This document shows, in pieces, positions 8,884 to 18,022 of a DNA stretch of 64,000 nt; position 1 is the stretch's first letter; each line of letters opens with the position of its first letter. The position numbers and the translations under genes were made by a program. A model generated the notes under the pieces. The model was not told the DNA's origin. It did no database searches and saw nothing but the letters and a program-made list of their open reading frames with translations. Source of the stretch: Malaciobacter marinus (lineage in GTDB: Bacteria; Campylobacterota; Campylobacteria; Campylobacterales; Arcobacteraceae); NCBI RefSeq assembly GCF_003544855.1, contig NZ_CP032101.1:2356001-2420000 (forward strand), in the 5' to 3' direction.

Positions 8884-9365
8884 CTTTTAACTCTTTTTAA
8901 TATATAAAATAACCCTATTATAACCAAAAGTGCAAAAATAGTTTTTAAAATATTCATATTTTCAAGTTTTGATTCTAAAGCTTTAACTTTAGCTTTTAAT
9001 CTTTCATTCTCTTTTTCTAAATCACTTTTATTAATAGATTTAAAACTATTATCTTTTATAGCTTGCTTTTCTTCTTTACTTAAAGATATCTTTTTTGTAG
9101 CTATATGCCCACCTTTTGCATCAACAGATACATAAAAATTATCTTCTTTTATATCTATTGAAACTTCACCTTTTTTATTTGTAAAAGTTTTTTGCAAAAG
9201 TTTTTTATCTTTATCTTTAATTTTAACTTCGCAATTTTGGCAACCATTACCATTTGCAAAATATGCACTTATATATAAAGTTTGATTTTCATAATCTGTA
9301 AATAGATTTAGTTTATGGGCAAATAGTGAAACACAAAGTAAACTAAGTGCTAAAAAAATCTTCAT
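8880..9365 (-). CDS. nikL: nickel transporter accessory protein NikL
   Basis: A 161-residue envelope protein with an N-terminal signal or anchor helix (to about residue 16, ending SLFAH). It has an Ig-like periplasmic domain, a charged coiled coil (DLEKENERLKAKVKALESKL, about 115-134) and a C-terminal membrane helix followed by KRVKR. The domain holds two close cysteines in GNGCQNCEVK, possibly metal-binding or disulfide-forming. This layout and its position between nikM and nikQ match NikL, the accessory component found instead of NikN in epsilonproteobacterial nickel transporters. Confidence 0.8.
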   Translation of the reverse strand: MKIFLALSLLCVSLFAHKLNLFTDYENQTLYISAYFANGNGCQNCEVKIKDKDKKLLQKTFTNKKGEVSIDIKEDNFYVSVDAKGGHIATKKISLSKEEKQAIKDNSFKSINKSDLEKENERLKAKVKALESKLENMNILKTIFALLVIIGLFYILKRVKR

Positions 9366-9964
9366 ACTTTAATCTCATTTAATAAATTAGGCATTGCTTT
9401 TTTAATATATAGCAATAAAAATAGCGTAATTATACCCTCTAAAATCATAGCTGGTATATTTGCTAAAACAACAGCATATGAAGCTATTAAATACTCATCT
9501 TTTGCAAAAAGAAGTACTAAAGCAAGAATAACTGTGGCAAAAAACACTCCCAAGAATCCAACTAAGAAAAATCTTATTTTTTCATTTAATTTATGTGCGA
9601 TTTTTGTATGATAAAGTAAATATACTAAATATGCAGGTAAAGCCATTATGACTATGTTTGCACCCAATGATGTAACTCCACCATAACCTAACATAGTAGC
9701 TTGTAATACTAAAGCAATTGAAATTGGAAGAAAACTAACTCTTCCTAAAAATAATCCTATAACACCTACTAAAATTAAATGAATTTGTGTAGGCCCTAAA
9801 GGTATATGTATAAATGATGCTATAAAAAAAAGAGCACTCATAGCTGCACTTAAAGCAATATTTTCATTTTTTATCTCTTTTAGTGAGTATAAACACATAG
9901 CCCCACCAACTACTGCTAAGGTAGTTGCTACCTCAGCACTTAAAATTCCATCTGATATATGCAT
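9362..9964 (-). CDS. nikM: nickel-binding membrane component NikM (CbiM family)
   Basis: This 200-residue S-component starts with MHISDGILS. In this family the free N-terminus and His2 take part in Ni(II) binding, so the start is fixed and no signal peptide is removed. A further conserved His lies in FIHIPLGPTQIHLILVG. Around seven membrane helices are visible. It binds the metal and passes it through with NikQ and NikO. It begins 12 bases after nikK and overlaps nikL by 4 bases. Confidence 0.92.
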   Translation of the reverse strand: MHISDGILSAEVATTLAVVGGAMCLYSLKEIKNENIALSAAMSALFFIASFIHIPLGPTQIHLILVGVIGLFLGRVSFLPISIALVLQATMLGYGGVTSLGANIVIMALPAYLVYLLYHTKIAHKLNEKIRFFLVGFLGVFFATVILALVLLFAKDEYLIASYAVVLANIPAMILEGIITLFLLLYIKKAMPNLLNEIKV

Positions 9965-9976
9965 TTTTTCTTCTTT

Positions 9977-10699
9977 CTAATAAGCTTTTATCCAAAGTAA
10001 AGCACCGTTTTCTATTGGATACTTTTTACCATCATTAACTTTTTCACCCTCTTCTATAAGTGCAGCAAATCCCCACCAACCTTTATGGTTCATCACAAAA
10101 GAAAAATTACCATTTTCATCTGTTTTAACAACTTGTGTAATATGAGCATCTGTTGGTGCGTTTAAACCAAACTCATTATATAATTCTACTTCAACCTCTA
10201 CATTTGAAGCTGGTTTTGAATTGTGTAAAACTTTTCCTGTAAAAATATTACCTGCATATAAACCAAAAGGCTTTGTCAAAGGAACAATCTCATATTTTAA
10301 ACCTATTGGCTCATCCCATCCATCTTCAAGACCATAAGCACTAACTATTATTTTTGGTACATGAGAAATAAACTTACCCTCACTTGGTTCAAAATATGGT
10401 TTTGGAACAGTAAAAAACTTGTAAACCCCTGGTCTTCTAATTTTATATGATGTTTCCCAAGCTAAATTATCAAATCTTTTGATTTGTTTTAAACTTAATG
10501 CATTTTTTTTATCATTTAAAAAAATACCCTCTGGCTTTACCATTTTCATCCCTGTTTGTTCAAAAGGATGAATAAACATAGACTCTATTTTTATATTAGC
10601 TTCACTTTTACTCTTAACATTATCCGTTGTTGGTATCATCGTCAAAAAATGTGCATTAGCAGCAACTGCAAATGCTAAAAAAACTAAAAAATTTCTCAT
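9977..10699 (-). CDS. nikK: periplasmic nickel-transport protein NikK (DUF4198)
   Basis: A 240-residue exported protein with a cleavable signal peptide (about residues 1-16, ending ANA). A DUF4198-type body contains an N-terminal HFLTMIP stretch and a C-terminal carboxypeptidase-regulatory-like beta domain (VKTDENGNFSFVMNHKGWWG). It is the first gene of the nik run, so the operon promoter must be upstream. NikK proteins are thought to deliver or chelate nickel in the periplasm for NikM; this function comes from comparative genomics, not from residues visible here. Confidence 0.82.
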   Translation of the reverse strand: MRNFLVFLAFAVAANAHFLTMIPTTDNVKSKSEANIKIESMFIHPFEQTGMKMVKPEGIFLNDKKNALSLKQIKRFDNLAWETSYKIRRPGVYKFFTVPKPYFEPSEGKFISHVPKIIVSAYGLEDGWDEPIGLKYEIVPLTKPFGLYAGNIFTGKVLHNSKPASNVEVEVELYNEFGLNAPTDAHITQVVKTDENGNFSFVMNHKGWWGFAALIEEGEKVNDGKKYPIENGALLWIKAY

Positions 10700-10725
10700 T
10701 ATATCTCCTAGACTTAATTTGAATT

Positions 10726-10756
10726 ATTATAATAGTATTATTTTTACAAGATAATA
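10726..10756 (-). promoter_or_regulatory. nikK promoter with upstream palindrome, candidate metal-regulator site
   Basis: On the minus strand a TATAAT (10726-10731) lies 27 bases before the nikK start. Just upstream is the imperfect palindrome TATTAT-N9-ATAATA (10736-10756), covering the expected -35 zone. Binding there could repress the nik operon, for example by NikR or Fur. In such AT-rich DNA this could be chance. Confidence 0.35.
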
Positions 10757-10939
10757 AGTTTTTTAAACTCTTATGTATTTTTGGAATTAATATATAAAAA
10801 TAATAAAAAGTGAGCTAAACTATTTTTTAAGAACATAATTAGAGTATAGATATAATATAAAATCTAAATTGTAAAATTATTTATATTTATATTATACTTT
10901 TTATATATAAATAATCTACAAATTATCTTAAGGTAAATA

Positions 10940-12952
10940 ATGAAACATAATAGAGTTTATATTCTTATTTCAATAGTGTTTTTTTTGTTATATATTTTCA
11001 TAATTTTTGCAACATATAATACAAATAAAACATATTTATTAAATAATACAATAAATACACAACTAAAATTAGTCCATTCATATAAAGAGAAGTTTGATGA
11101 GAAACTATCTGCATTAAAAAGAATTGTTGAAACAATGGGAAAAAAACTAATAAAAAAAGATAGATTTAAAGATTTTAATTCCATAAAAGAGATGCTTACA
11201 ACTGCAATGATTTCGGGGGATGGATTTAAAAGTGTATATATATCTTATCCAGATAACTTCACTATATCAGGAAGAACCGATTGGTATTATACAGATGATT
11301 ATATTGCAGTAACAAGACCTTGGTATGTTCAAGCAGTAAATAAAGGAAAAACAACAATCTCTAAACCATATGTTGGTTCTGCTGGATTTGAAGATAAACT
11401 TTATATAAGTATAGCTTCTCCTATTTATGATAAAAATAAAAACCTTTTAGCTGTAATGTCAAGTGATTTGGAACTAAAATCTGTACAAAAAGAGATTTCA
11501 AAATTTTTTCCTTTTAAAAAAGGATTTGCTTTTTTAATGACAAATGATTCTCAAGTAATTGTCCAGTCAAATAAACTTGGAATTGATTTTGAAGATAAAA
11601 AATTATTAAAATTTTTAGAAACATTTCAAAATAATAAAAAAGGCGACAAAACTTTTAAAATAGACAATCAAGAGTATATATTTACATTTGAAAGACTTAA
11701 AAACAGTGATTGGTTGTTTGTTTCTGTATTACAAAAAGATGAGATATTTAAAACTTTAAATCAGCAACTTTTTATGAACTTGATATCTTCTTTAATACTT
11801 TTTCTTTTAGGTTTAGGAACAATAATATTTATATCTATAACACAAAAAAAACTTTATGAAAAACATTTGCTTTTAGGACATTTTGCTAAAAGTCCTACGT
11901 GGGGAATACTACTAACAGATAAGAATGGAAATATTTTATTTATAAATAAAGTATTTGAAAAAATATTTAATATAAAAAGCAAAAGCTTATATGAAAAACC
12001 ACTAAGTACTATAAAAGAGTTAATAAAAAATGAAAAAATAGATAAAAATGACTGTTTTGATGATATCAAAAAAAATCTTTTTTCTGTAAAGTCTTATAAT
12101 CTAAAAAGAAATAATAAAACGTATAGAGTCCAAATGACTCCTTTATTAAACAATTTTCACAAAGAATTAGAAGGTACTATTATTACAGTAAATGACATAA
12201 GCCATGAAAAATACTTAGAAAAAAAAGAGAGTGAACATGAACAAATTCTTATTCAAAATAGTAAAATGGCAGCTTTAGGGGAGATGGTAAGTGCTATTTC
12301 ACATCAATGGAGACAGCCTTTAAGTACTCTTTTAATGCTAATAAGTAATGCAGAAGAGATTGTAGAAAAAAACTCATTAACTAAAGCTCATAACTACTTA
12401 TTAAGATCAAGAGATACTATTGAACTTATGAATGAAACTGTAAATGCATTTAGAAACTTCTATAAAGAAGAGTACGGAAAAAAAGAGTTTAATCTAATAA
12501 AAATCATAAAAGAAGTTATACTAATAAGTTTTCCACAAATGCAAATGAACGGAATTGAATTAGAGTTTGATTATGATAAAGATAAAGACTATGAGTGTAC
12601 TAACTATCCATCATACATCAAACAAGTTTTAATTAATCTTTTTGGAAATGCAAAAGATGAACTATCATTTATTTTAAGACAAAAACCACTTTATGAAGCA
12701 AAAATAAAAATCAATCTTTATAGAAAAAAAGAGCATTTTTATATAAGTGTAGAAGATAATGGAAGAGGTATTTTAAAAGAGAATAAAGATAAAATATTTA
12801 AACCATTTTTTACAACAAAAAACCAAGGAACAGGAACAGGTTTATATTTATGTGATTTATTAGTAAAAAATAGAATGAATGGAAATTTATATTTAAATAG
12901 TTTACAAAACCCAACAAAATTTATAATAAAAATTGGAGTTAAAGATGTATGA
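10940..12952 (+). CDS. dCache sensor histidine kinase
   Basis: This 670-residue membrane kinase has a first membrane helix at about 6-28. A periplasmic double-Cache sensor (about 30-270) holds WYTDDYIAVTRPWYVQAV. A second membrane helix follows at about 275-300, then a PAS domain (about 315-425). The HisKA domain has the phosphorylated His455 in ISHQWRQPL, followed by the ATPase domain with NLFGNAKDE, DNGRGI and GTGTGLYL. It overlaps the downstream regulator by 8 bases, making a cognate pair. Since cytochrome c and torA-like genes follow, sensing of an electron acceptor such as TMAO is a reasonable inference. Cache domains also bind organic acids and amino acids. Confidence 0.9.
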   Translation: MKHNRVYILISIVFFLLYIFIIFATYNTNKTYLLNNTINTQLKLVHSYKEKFDEKLSALKRIVETMGKKLIKKDRFKDFNSIKEMLTTAMISGDGFKSVYISYPDNFTISGRTDWYYTDDYIAVTRPWYVQAVNKGKTTISKPYVGSAGFEDKLYISIASPIYDKNKNLLAVMSSDLELKSVQKEISKFFPFKKGFAFLMTNDSQVIVQSNKLGIDFEDKKLLKFLETFQNNKKGDKTFKIDNQEYIFTFERLKNSDWLFVSVLQKDEIFKTLNQQLFMNLISSLILFLLGLGTIIFISITQKKLYEKHLLLGHFAKSPTWGILLTDKNGNILFINKVFEKIFNIKSKSLYEKPLSTIKELIKNEKIDKNDCFDDIKKNLFSVKSYNLKRNNKTYRVQMTPLLNNFHKELEGTIITVNDISHEKYLEKKESEHEQILIQNSKMAALGEMVSAISHQWRQPLSTLLMLISNAEEIVEKNSLTKAHNYLLRSRDTIELMNETVNAFRNFYKEEYGKKEFNLIKIIKEVILISFPQMQMNGIELEFDYDKDKDYECTNYPSYIKQVLINLFGNAKDELSFILRQKPLYEAKIKINLYRKKEHFYISVEDNGRGILKENKDKIFKPFFTTKNQGTGTGLYLCDLLVKNRMNGNLYLNSLQNPTKFIIKIGVKDV

Positions 12953-13634
12953 TAAAATTCAAGAATTACTTGAAAATAAAAATATTTTAATAGTTGAAGA
13001 TGAAGAGAGTTTATTAAATATTATGGTTGAATCCATACAAGATTATGCTACAAATGTATACACAGCAAAAAATGGTCTGGAGGGATTAAATTGTTTTGAA
13101 ACCAACTCTATTGATTTAATAATTTCAGATATTCACATGGCAAAAATGAATGGATTGAAAATGTGTAGTGAAATAAGAAAGATAGATTCATATGTACCAA
13201 TTATTTTTTTAACTGCTTATGATACAGATGAAAATATGCTTGAAGCAATACAATTAAAAAGTAAAAGTGTTTTAAAAAAACCATTTGATAAAAAACAGTT
13301 ACTTGTATCTATGATATTAGCAATTTCTTCATTTAAAGAAGAGTTTAAATTTTTTGATTTGAAAAATGGTTTTAAATATAATTTTGAAGCAAAAGAACTT
13401 TTATATGATGATGAAACAATCAATCTTACTAAAAAAGAGCAAAGACTTTTAGAACTACTTATCAAACACCATGAACATACTGTTCCTTTTTCTCTTATTG
13501 AAAACTTTGTATGGAAAGATAGTGGTGCTACTGCTGATGCTATAAGAATGTTTATTAATAAGCTACGAAAAAAGACCTATACAGAACTAATTCAAAATAT
13601 TCAAGGTATTGGATATAAACTCACTTTAAAATAA
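12945..13634 (+). CDS. OmpR-family response regulator
   Basis: The start is taken at the ATG at 12945, which has a GGAG site six bases upstream and overlaps the kinase stop. A TTG 12 bases further upstream is possible but unlikely. The ~229-residue product has a receiver domain with the acidic pocket (ILIVEDEES), the phospho-acceptor Asp in LIISDIHM and the Lys in LKKPF. A C-terminal winged helix reads LTKKEQRLLELLI through RMFINKLRKK. It is translationally coupled to the Cache kinase. Probable targets are the cytochrome/reductase genes starting 92 bases downstream, by proximity only. Confidence 0.9.
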   Translation: MYDKIQELLENKNILIVEDEESLLNIMVESIQDYATNVYTAKNGLEGLNCFETNSIDLIISDIHMAKMNGLKMCSEIRKIDSYVPIIFLTAYDTDENMLEAIQLKSKSVLKKPFDKKQLLVSMILAISSFKEEFKFFDLKNGFKYNFEAKELLYDDETINLTKKEQRLLELLIKHHEHTVPFSLIENFVWKDSGATADAIRMFINKLRKKTYTELIQNIQGIGYKLTLK

Positions 13635-13667
13635 AATTAATTAAATTTATTAAAAAAAATTAAAGAT

Positions 13668-13684
13668 TATACTTTTTTTATACT
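13668..13684 (+). promoter_or_regulatory. candidate promoter of the cytochrome/TorA operon
   Basis: Two TATACT hexamers (13668-13673 and 13679-13684) stand 11 bases apart in a T-rich spacer, 43-59 bases before the cytochrome gene. Either could be a -10 box. No clear -35 is seen, as is common in Campylobacterota, where promoters rely on extended AT periodicity or an activator. Confidence 0.35.
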
Positions 13685-13726
13685 ATTCCAATAATATTTC
13701 TTTACACAAAATATAGGAGATTAGGA

Positions 13727-14314
13727 ATGGGAATACTTAAAAAAAGCTTGTTACTTTTAAGCATATTAGGAGTTACAAGTTTTGCCTTAGCGCAAGACTC
13801 TGTTATTAAAGAGCGAACAAAACTATTTAAAAATGGAAAAGATATTGGTTTTATAACTATATTAACTCCAGTTGACGTAGTAAAAAAACAAGCAGGTAAA
13901 GTAACTATCAAAGTAAAAGGCTATAGATTAGAAAACTATCCACAAATGATTCTTAGAGATATCAAAAGAAAAGAATTATATGCTGAGTTTAAAGATGAAA
14001 AAAGTTCAAATGAATCTTTTAAAACAGTTAAAAAACATGAAGATGATTATGGTGAAATCTGGCATGAAGTTGAAGGAGTTTTTACAATTGATTTAAAAAA
14101 TATTGCAAAAAACCCAGATAAATTAAAACTTAAAGCTAAAAAAACATATGAGCAAAGTTGTTCAATGTGTCATCATTTACCAGCATCAAATGCGTACACT
14201 GTAAATCAATGGCCACAACAAATTGAAAGTATGATGGAGCAAGTAACATTAGATCCACATACAAAAAATCTAATTATTAAATATCTGCAACAACATGCAG
14301 CTGATTCAAAATAA
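13727..14314 (+). CDS. periplasmic monoheme c-type cytochrome, TorA partner
   Basis: The 195-residue protein has a signal peptide (about 1-23, ending ALAQ). It has a single heme-binding CSMCH site at about residues 145-149, preceded by a ~110-residue beta-rich N-terminal domain. It lies 10 bases before the reductase. The arrangement matches the Campylobacter jejuni Cj0265c-Cj0264c pair, where a monoheme cytochrome serves the TMAO/S-oxide reductase. It is expected to pass electrons from the quinol side to the reductase in the periplasm. The start ATG at 13727 is preceded by GGAGATTAGGA. Confidence 0.85.
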   Translation: MGILKKSLLLLSILGVTSFALAQDSVIKERTKLFKNGKDIGFITILTPVDVVKKQAGKVTIKVKGYRLENYPQMILRDIKRKELYAEFKDEKSSNESFKTVKKHEDDYGEIWHEVEGVFTIDLKNIAKNPDKLKLKAKKTYEQSCSMCHHLPASNAYTVNQWPQQIESMMEQVTLDPHTKNLIIKYLQQHAADSK

Positions 14315-14324
14315 AGGAGACAAA

Positions 14325-16796
14325 ATGAAACGTAGGGATTTTTTAAAATGTAGTTCAATTCTTGGTGCAGCAACGACTGTAAAAGCAAATAGTTTTGGTT
14401 GGGCAGACCTAACTAACTTTGATGATAGAAAAACAGTACTAAGTTCAAATAGATTTGGTATGTTTGAAGCAGTAATACAAAGTGGAGAAGTTATAGAAAC
14501 TAAAGCTTTTAAAGGTGATTATTTTCCAAGTCCAATGATAAAATCAGTTGCAGATAGATTGCAAAATCAAACACGTGTTGAATACCCAATGGTTAGAAAG
14601 TCATTTTTAAAAGCAAAAGGACCATCAAATAATAACCTAAGAGGGAAAGAAGAGTTTGTAAGAGTATCTTGGGATGTTGCTCTTGATTTAGCAGCAAAAC
14701 ATATGAGAGAAACATTTGATAAACACGGACCTGAAAGTATTTATGGAGAGTGCTACTGGTGGGGTGGTTCTGGTAGAGTAAGTTGGGGACGAACTGTATC
14801 TAGAAGAATGATGAGAATCTTAGGTGGATTTGTAACTGAATCAGGTGATTATTCAACTGGTGCTGGTCTTGTTATTATGCCTCATGTTTTAGGAGGTTCT
14901 TCTGTTTATGATACACCAACTAAATGGAAATCAATAATAGAAAATGCAAAAAATGTTGTAGTTTGGGGTTGCGATCCATTAATTACAAATCAAATAACAT
15001 GGTCAACTCCACTTCATAGATGCTTTAAAGATTATGAAAAATTACAAGCTGCAGTTTTTAGTGGAAAAATTAAAGCATTTAGTGTAGATCCAAGAAAAAA
15101 TGATACACAAAAATTCTTAGATGCAGAACACATAGCAGTAAAACCAAATACAGATGTTGCACTAATGATTGGTATGGCACACTATTTATATACAAAAAAA
15201 CTATATGATGAAAAATTTATCAAAAAATATACTGTTGGTTTTAATAAATTTAAAAAATACCTATTAGGTAAAGAAGATGGTCAAGCAAAAGATATCAACT
15301 GGGCTTCTGAAATTTGTGGAGTTGATGCAAAAACTATTGCAAAATTTGCAAAAACATTAGCAAAAGAAAGAACAGTATTATTATGTGGTAGAGCACTTCA
15401 AAGACAAGACCATGGGGAACAAGCTCACTGGATGTGCACAGTACTAGCAGCTATGTTAGGACATATGGGATTACCAGGTGGTGGAATTGAGTTCTCACTT
15501 GCATATAATTCAAGTGGAGCAACAGATAAACTAGCACCAACAATTACAGGTATTAGCCAATCTATTCCTGAAAAATACAATAACAAATATCCAAATGCAC
15601 CTTGGTTAAAACATCATGATGTTGTTATTCCATCATCAAGATCAATAGAAGCAATTCAAAGACCAGGAGAAAATTTAGACCAAAATGGTAAAAAAATAAA
15701 ATTACCACATATTAGACTAATGTATAACGCATCAGGTTCACCACTTACAAGACACCACGATGTAAACAATATGCTAGAACAATGGAAAAAAGTTGACACA
15801 GTAATTACAGCTGAGCCTTACTGGACTTCTACTGCTAAAATGTCAGATATAGTATTTCCTGTAGCAACAGAACTTGAAAGAATAGATATAGACCAAACAG
15901 GTGGAACAAAAGAGTATATAATTGCAAGAAAAGCTCATATTAAACCAGCAGGTGAGAGTCAAAGTGATTTCTGGATTTGTAGAGAACTTTGTAAAAGATG
16001 GGGTTATGAAGAGGTATTTACAGAAGAAAAAACTGAATTAGAATGGGTTAAATATATCTATGAAGATGCTGTTCAAAAAGCAAAAGCTATGAATATGAAA
16101 ATGCCATCATTTGATAAATTCTGGGAAAAAGGTTATGTAAGATTCCAAGAAGATGATGAATCAACTCAAAACTATACTAGATATACTGAATTTAGAGATA
16201 ACCCATATAAACATAGACTTGGAACACCATCAGGTAAAATAGAGATATACTCTCCTGTAATTGCAAAATTCAATTATGATGATTGCAAAGGACACCCAAC
16301 TTGGATGGAACCAATCGAGTGGTTAGGAGATAAAAAACAAACTAAAAAATATCCAATGCATATTATTAGTCCACACTCAAAATATAGATTACACTCTCAA
16401 TTAAATAATACATTTATTAGAGGTTTATATGAAATTAGTGGAAGAGAGCCTGTTTTAATAAATCCTAAAGAAGCTAAAAAAAGAGGCTTAAAAACAGGTG
16501 ACATTGCAAGAGTTTTCAATGATAGAGGTGAAATTTTAGCTGGTGTTTATGTAACTGATGCTGTAATAGATGAAGTTGCTACATTATGTGAAGGTGCTTG
16601 GTATTCTCCTGAAAATTTAGGAGATAAAACACTTTGTCAACATGGTAATGTAAATGTTCTTACTATTGATAAAGGAACATCAAAATTAGCTCAAAGTAAT
16701 ATTGCACACACTGCATTAGTTGAGATAGAAAAATACAAAGGTAGTTTAAAGCCAATCAACGCTTTTACAAAACCTAAAATTCTTCAAAACTTATAA
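14325..16796 (+). CDS. torA: Tat-exported molybdopterin TMAO/S-oxide reductase
   Basis: The start is the ATG at 14325, with GGAG five bases upstream; the product has 823 residues. An N-terminal Tat signal (MKRRDFLK) leads to a DMSO-reductase-family core. The likely Mo-ligand Ser177 is in SGDYSTGAG, and ECYWWGGSGRVSWGR and VVWGCDPLITNQ are typical. It lacks the N-terminal Cys cluster that binds Fe-S in other family branches, as expected for TorA/BisC/DorA. It reduces TMAO and possibly S- or N-oxides in the periplasm, taking electrons from the preceding cytochrome. No torD chaperone is seen nearby. Substrate preference cannot be read from sequence. Confidence 0.88.
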   Translation: MKRRDFLKCSSILGAATTVKANSFGWADLTNFDDRKTVLSSNRFGMFEAVIQSGEVIETKAFKGDYFPSPMIKSVADRLQNQTRVEYPMVRKSFLKAKGPSNNNLRGKEEFVRVSWDVALDLAAKHMRETFDKHGPESIYGECYWWGGSGRVSWGRTVSRRMMRILGGFVTESGDYSTGAGLVIMPHVLGGSSVYDTPTKWKSIIENAKNVVVWGCDPLITNQITWSTPLHRCFKDYEKLQAAVFSGKIKAFSVDPRKNDTQKFLDAEHIAVKPNTDVALMIGMAHYLYTKKLYDEKFIKKYTVGFNKFKKYLLGKEDGQAKDINWASEICGVDAKTIAKFAKTLAKERTVLLCGRALQRQDHGEQAHWMCTVLAAMLGHMGLPGGGIEFSLAYNSSGATDKLAPTITGISQSIPEKYNNKYPNAPWLKHHDVVIPSSRSIEAIQRPGENLDQNGKKIKLPHIRLMYNASGSPLTRHHDVNNMLEQWKKVDTVITAEPYWTSTAKMSDIVFPVATELERIDIDQTGGTKEYIIARKAHIKPAGESQSDFWICRELCKRWGYEEVFTEEKTELEWVKYIYEDAVQKAKAMNMKMPSFDKFWEKGYVRFQEDDESTQNYTRYTEFRDNPYKHRLGTPSGKIEIYSPVIAKFNYDDCKGHPTWMEPIEWLGDKKQTKKYPMHIISPHSKYRLHSQLNNTFIRGLYEISGREPVLINPKEAKKRGLKTGDIARVFNDRGEILAGVYVTDAVIDEVATLCEGAWYSPENLGDKTLCQHGNVNVLTIDKGTSKLAQSNIAHTALVEIEKYKGSLKPINAFTKPKILQNL

Positions 16797-16801
16797 AAAA
16801 A

Positions 16802-16824
16802 GGCACAAATTTGTGCCTTTTTTA
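16802..16824 (+). terminator. terminator after torA-like gene
   Basis: A perfect 8-base-pair palindrome GGCACAAATTTGTGCC (16802-16817) is followed by a T run and sits 5 bases after the reductase stop. It also has A residues upstream, so it could work weakly in the other direction. Confidence 0.85.
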
Positions 16825-16937
16825 TCTTACATAATAATAACTAACATTATAAACAATCACTTTTAATTAAATAGTTTAAAATTTATCCTTTTTTATGCAT
16901 AGTAGGTATAAAATACTAAATTTATAAAGTAGGAAAA

Positions 16938-17552
16938 ATGGACATAATATTATTTATTGAATATATAGGAATTGCATCAGCTGCACTTAGTGGCTTTTTA
17001 TTTGGTGTAAAAAAAGGTTGTGATTGGCTTGGATTATTTATAGCAGCTTTTTTAACAGCACTAGGTGGCGGAATAATAAGAGATCTACTTGTTGGTAGAG
17101 ATATCTACTCTTTTACTCACTATATGCCCGTACTTATTGTAATTATCGTTTTATTTATCTCTAGATTTTTAAAAGTTTATAAAAGATATGGAGAATTAGA
17201 AAAAAAGTTCATTTTTATATTTGCAGATGCTATTGATTTTATTTGCTTTTCTATTGTTGGAGCCATGATAGCTATCGAATTTGGTTTTAATATCTTTGGA
17301 GTTGCATTTGTTGCATTTTTCAATGGAGTAGGAGGCGGTATTTTAAGAGATATCCTTCTAAATGAAGTACCATGGTTTATGAGAACAGGACTATATGGAA
17401 CCATCAGTTTTGGTGTTGGTATAACATATTATATCTTACATCTTGTAGGATTAAATACAATTTTTTATATCATAACATTATTAGCCCTTGGAATTTTAAT
17501 AAGAATGATAGCATACTATAAAGGATGGCAACTACCACCATTGAAGGATTAG
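16938..17552 (+). CDS. TRIC-type/UPF0126 (YicG-like) membrane protein
   Basis: The 204-residue integral membrane protein has about seven helices arranged as two related halves. Each half bears the glycine-rich family motif: LGGGIIRDLLVGR near residue 47 and VGGGILRDILLNE near residue 135. This is the UPF0126/TRIC family. Archaeal and some bacterial members form trimeric potassium channels; some bacterial relatives have been linked to glycine uptake. It has its own spacer on both sides and appears monocistronic. The family is firm; the transported substrate is not known. Confidence 0.88.
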   Translation: MDIILFIEYIGIASAALSGFLFGVKKGCDWLGLFIAAFLTALGGGIIRDLLVGRDIYSFTHYMPVLIVIIVLFISRFLKVYKRYGELEKKFIFIFADAIDFICFSIVGAMIAIEFGFNIFGVAFVAFFNGVGGGILRDILLNEVPWFMRTGLYGTISFGVGITYYILHLVGLNTIFYIITLLALGILIRMIAYYKGWQLPPLKD

Positions 17553-17648
17553 GAGAAATCAAATATAATATTTAATATCTAAGTAAAAATATTAATTAAA
17601 CAAGCAAATATATTTGTTAATACATTATTTTAATATACTTAAGTATCT

Positions 17649-17667
17649 AGCCTCTAAAAAAGAGGCT
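17649..17667. terminator. weak hairpin terminator candidate
   Basis: AGCCTCT-AAAAA-AGAGGCT forms a seven-base-pair hairpin followed on the plus strand by TAGTTTGTTTATT. It lies between the convergent UPF0126 gene and the yciI-like gene. The T tract is poor, so termination may be partial. Confidence 0.5.
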
Positions 17668-17678
17668 TAGTTTGTTTA

Positions 17679-17966
17679 TTAATCTTTAGGAAGTAGCTTC
17701 ACAGGAACGATTTGGAATTCGTCCATGTTCCATACATTATTTGTAACATATGGTTCACTCTCTAACCATTCATTTAATTCATCATCATTTTCAAAATCAA
17801 CAAAAAGTGTTGAGCCTACCATTTGATCTTCTTCTATTAATGCTCCAGCTTCAATAATCTTACCTTCAGCCATTAATTTTTTTGCACCCTCTACATGTGC
17901 CTCTCTTGCTTCTAGTCTTTTATCTAGTGAATTATCATTATCATAAGCAATTATTAGGTATTGCAT
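17679..17966 (-). CDS. YciI-family protein
   Basis: A 95-residue ferredoxin-like protein with the YCII pattern: MQYLIIAYD, REAHVEGAKKLMAEGKIIEA with the conserved His, GSTLFVDFENDDELNEWLES, and an aromatic-rich end. Members are small dimeric proteins of mostly unknown role; some are related to muconolactone isomerase-type enzymes. It stands alone between the convergent UPF0126 gene and the EAL gene. Family well supported; function unknown. Confidence 0.87.
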   Translation of the reverse strand: MQYLIIAYDNDNSLDKRLEAREAHVEGAKKLMAEGKIIEAGALIEEDQMVGSTLFVDFENDDELNEWLESEPYVTNNVWNMDEFQIVPVKLLPKD

Positions 17967-18022
17967 TTTTATTCCTTTTATTTTTTTAAATTATATCATA
18001 TTTAGATGATATTGAAATTACA

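Noticed and set aside
12933-12944. Upstream TTG start for the OmpR-type regulator
   Set aside because: The ATG at 12945 has a correctly spaced GGAG site and a normal overlap with the kinase stop.
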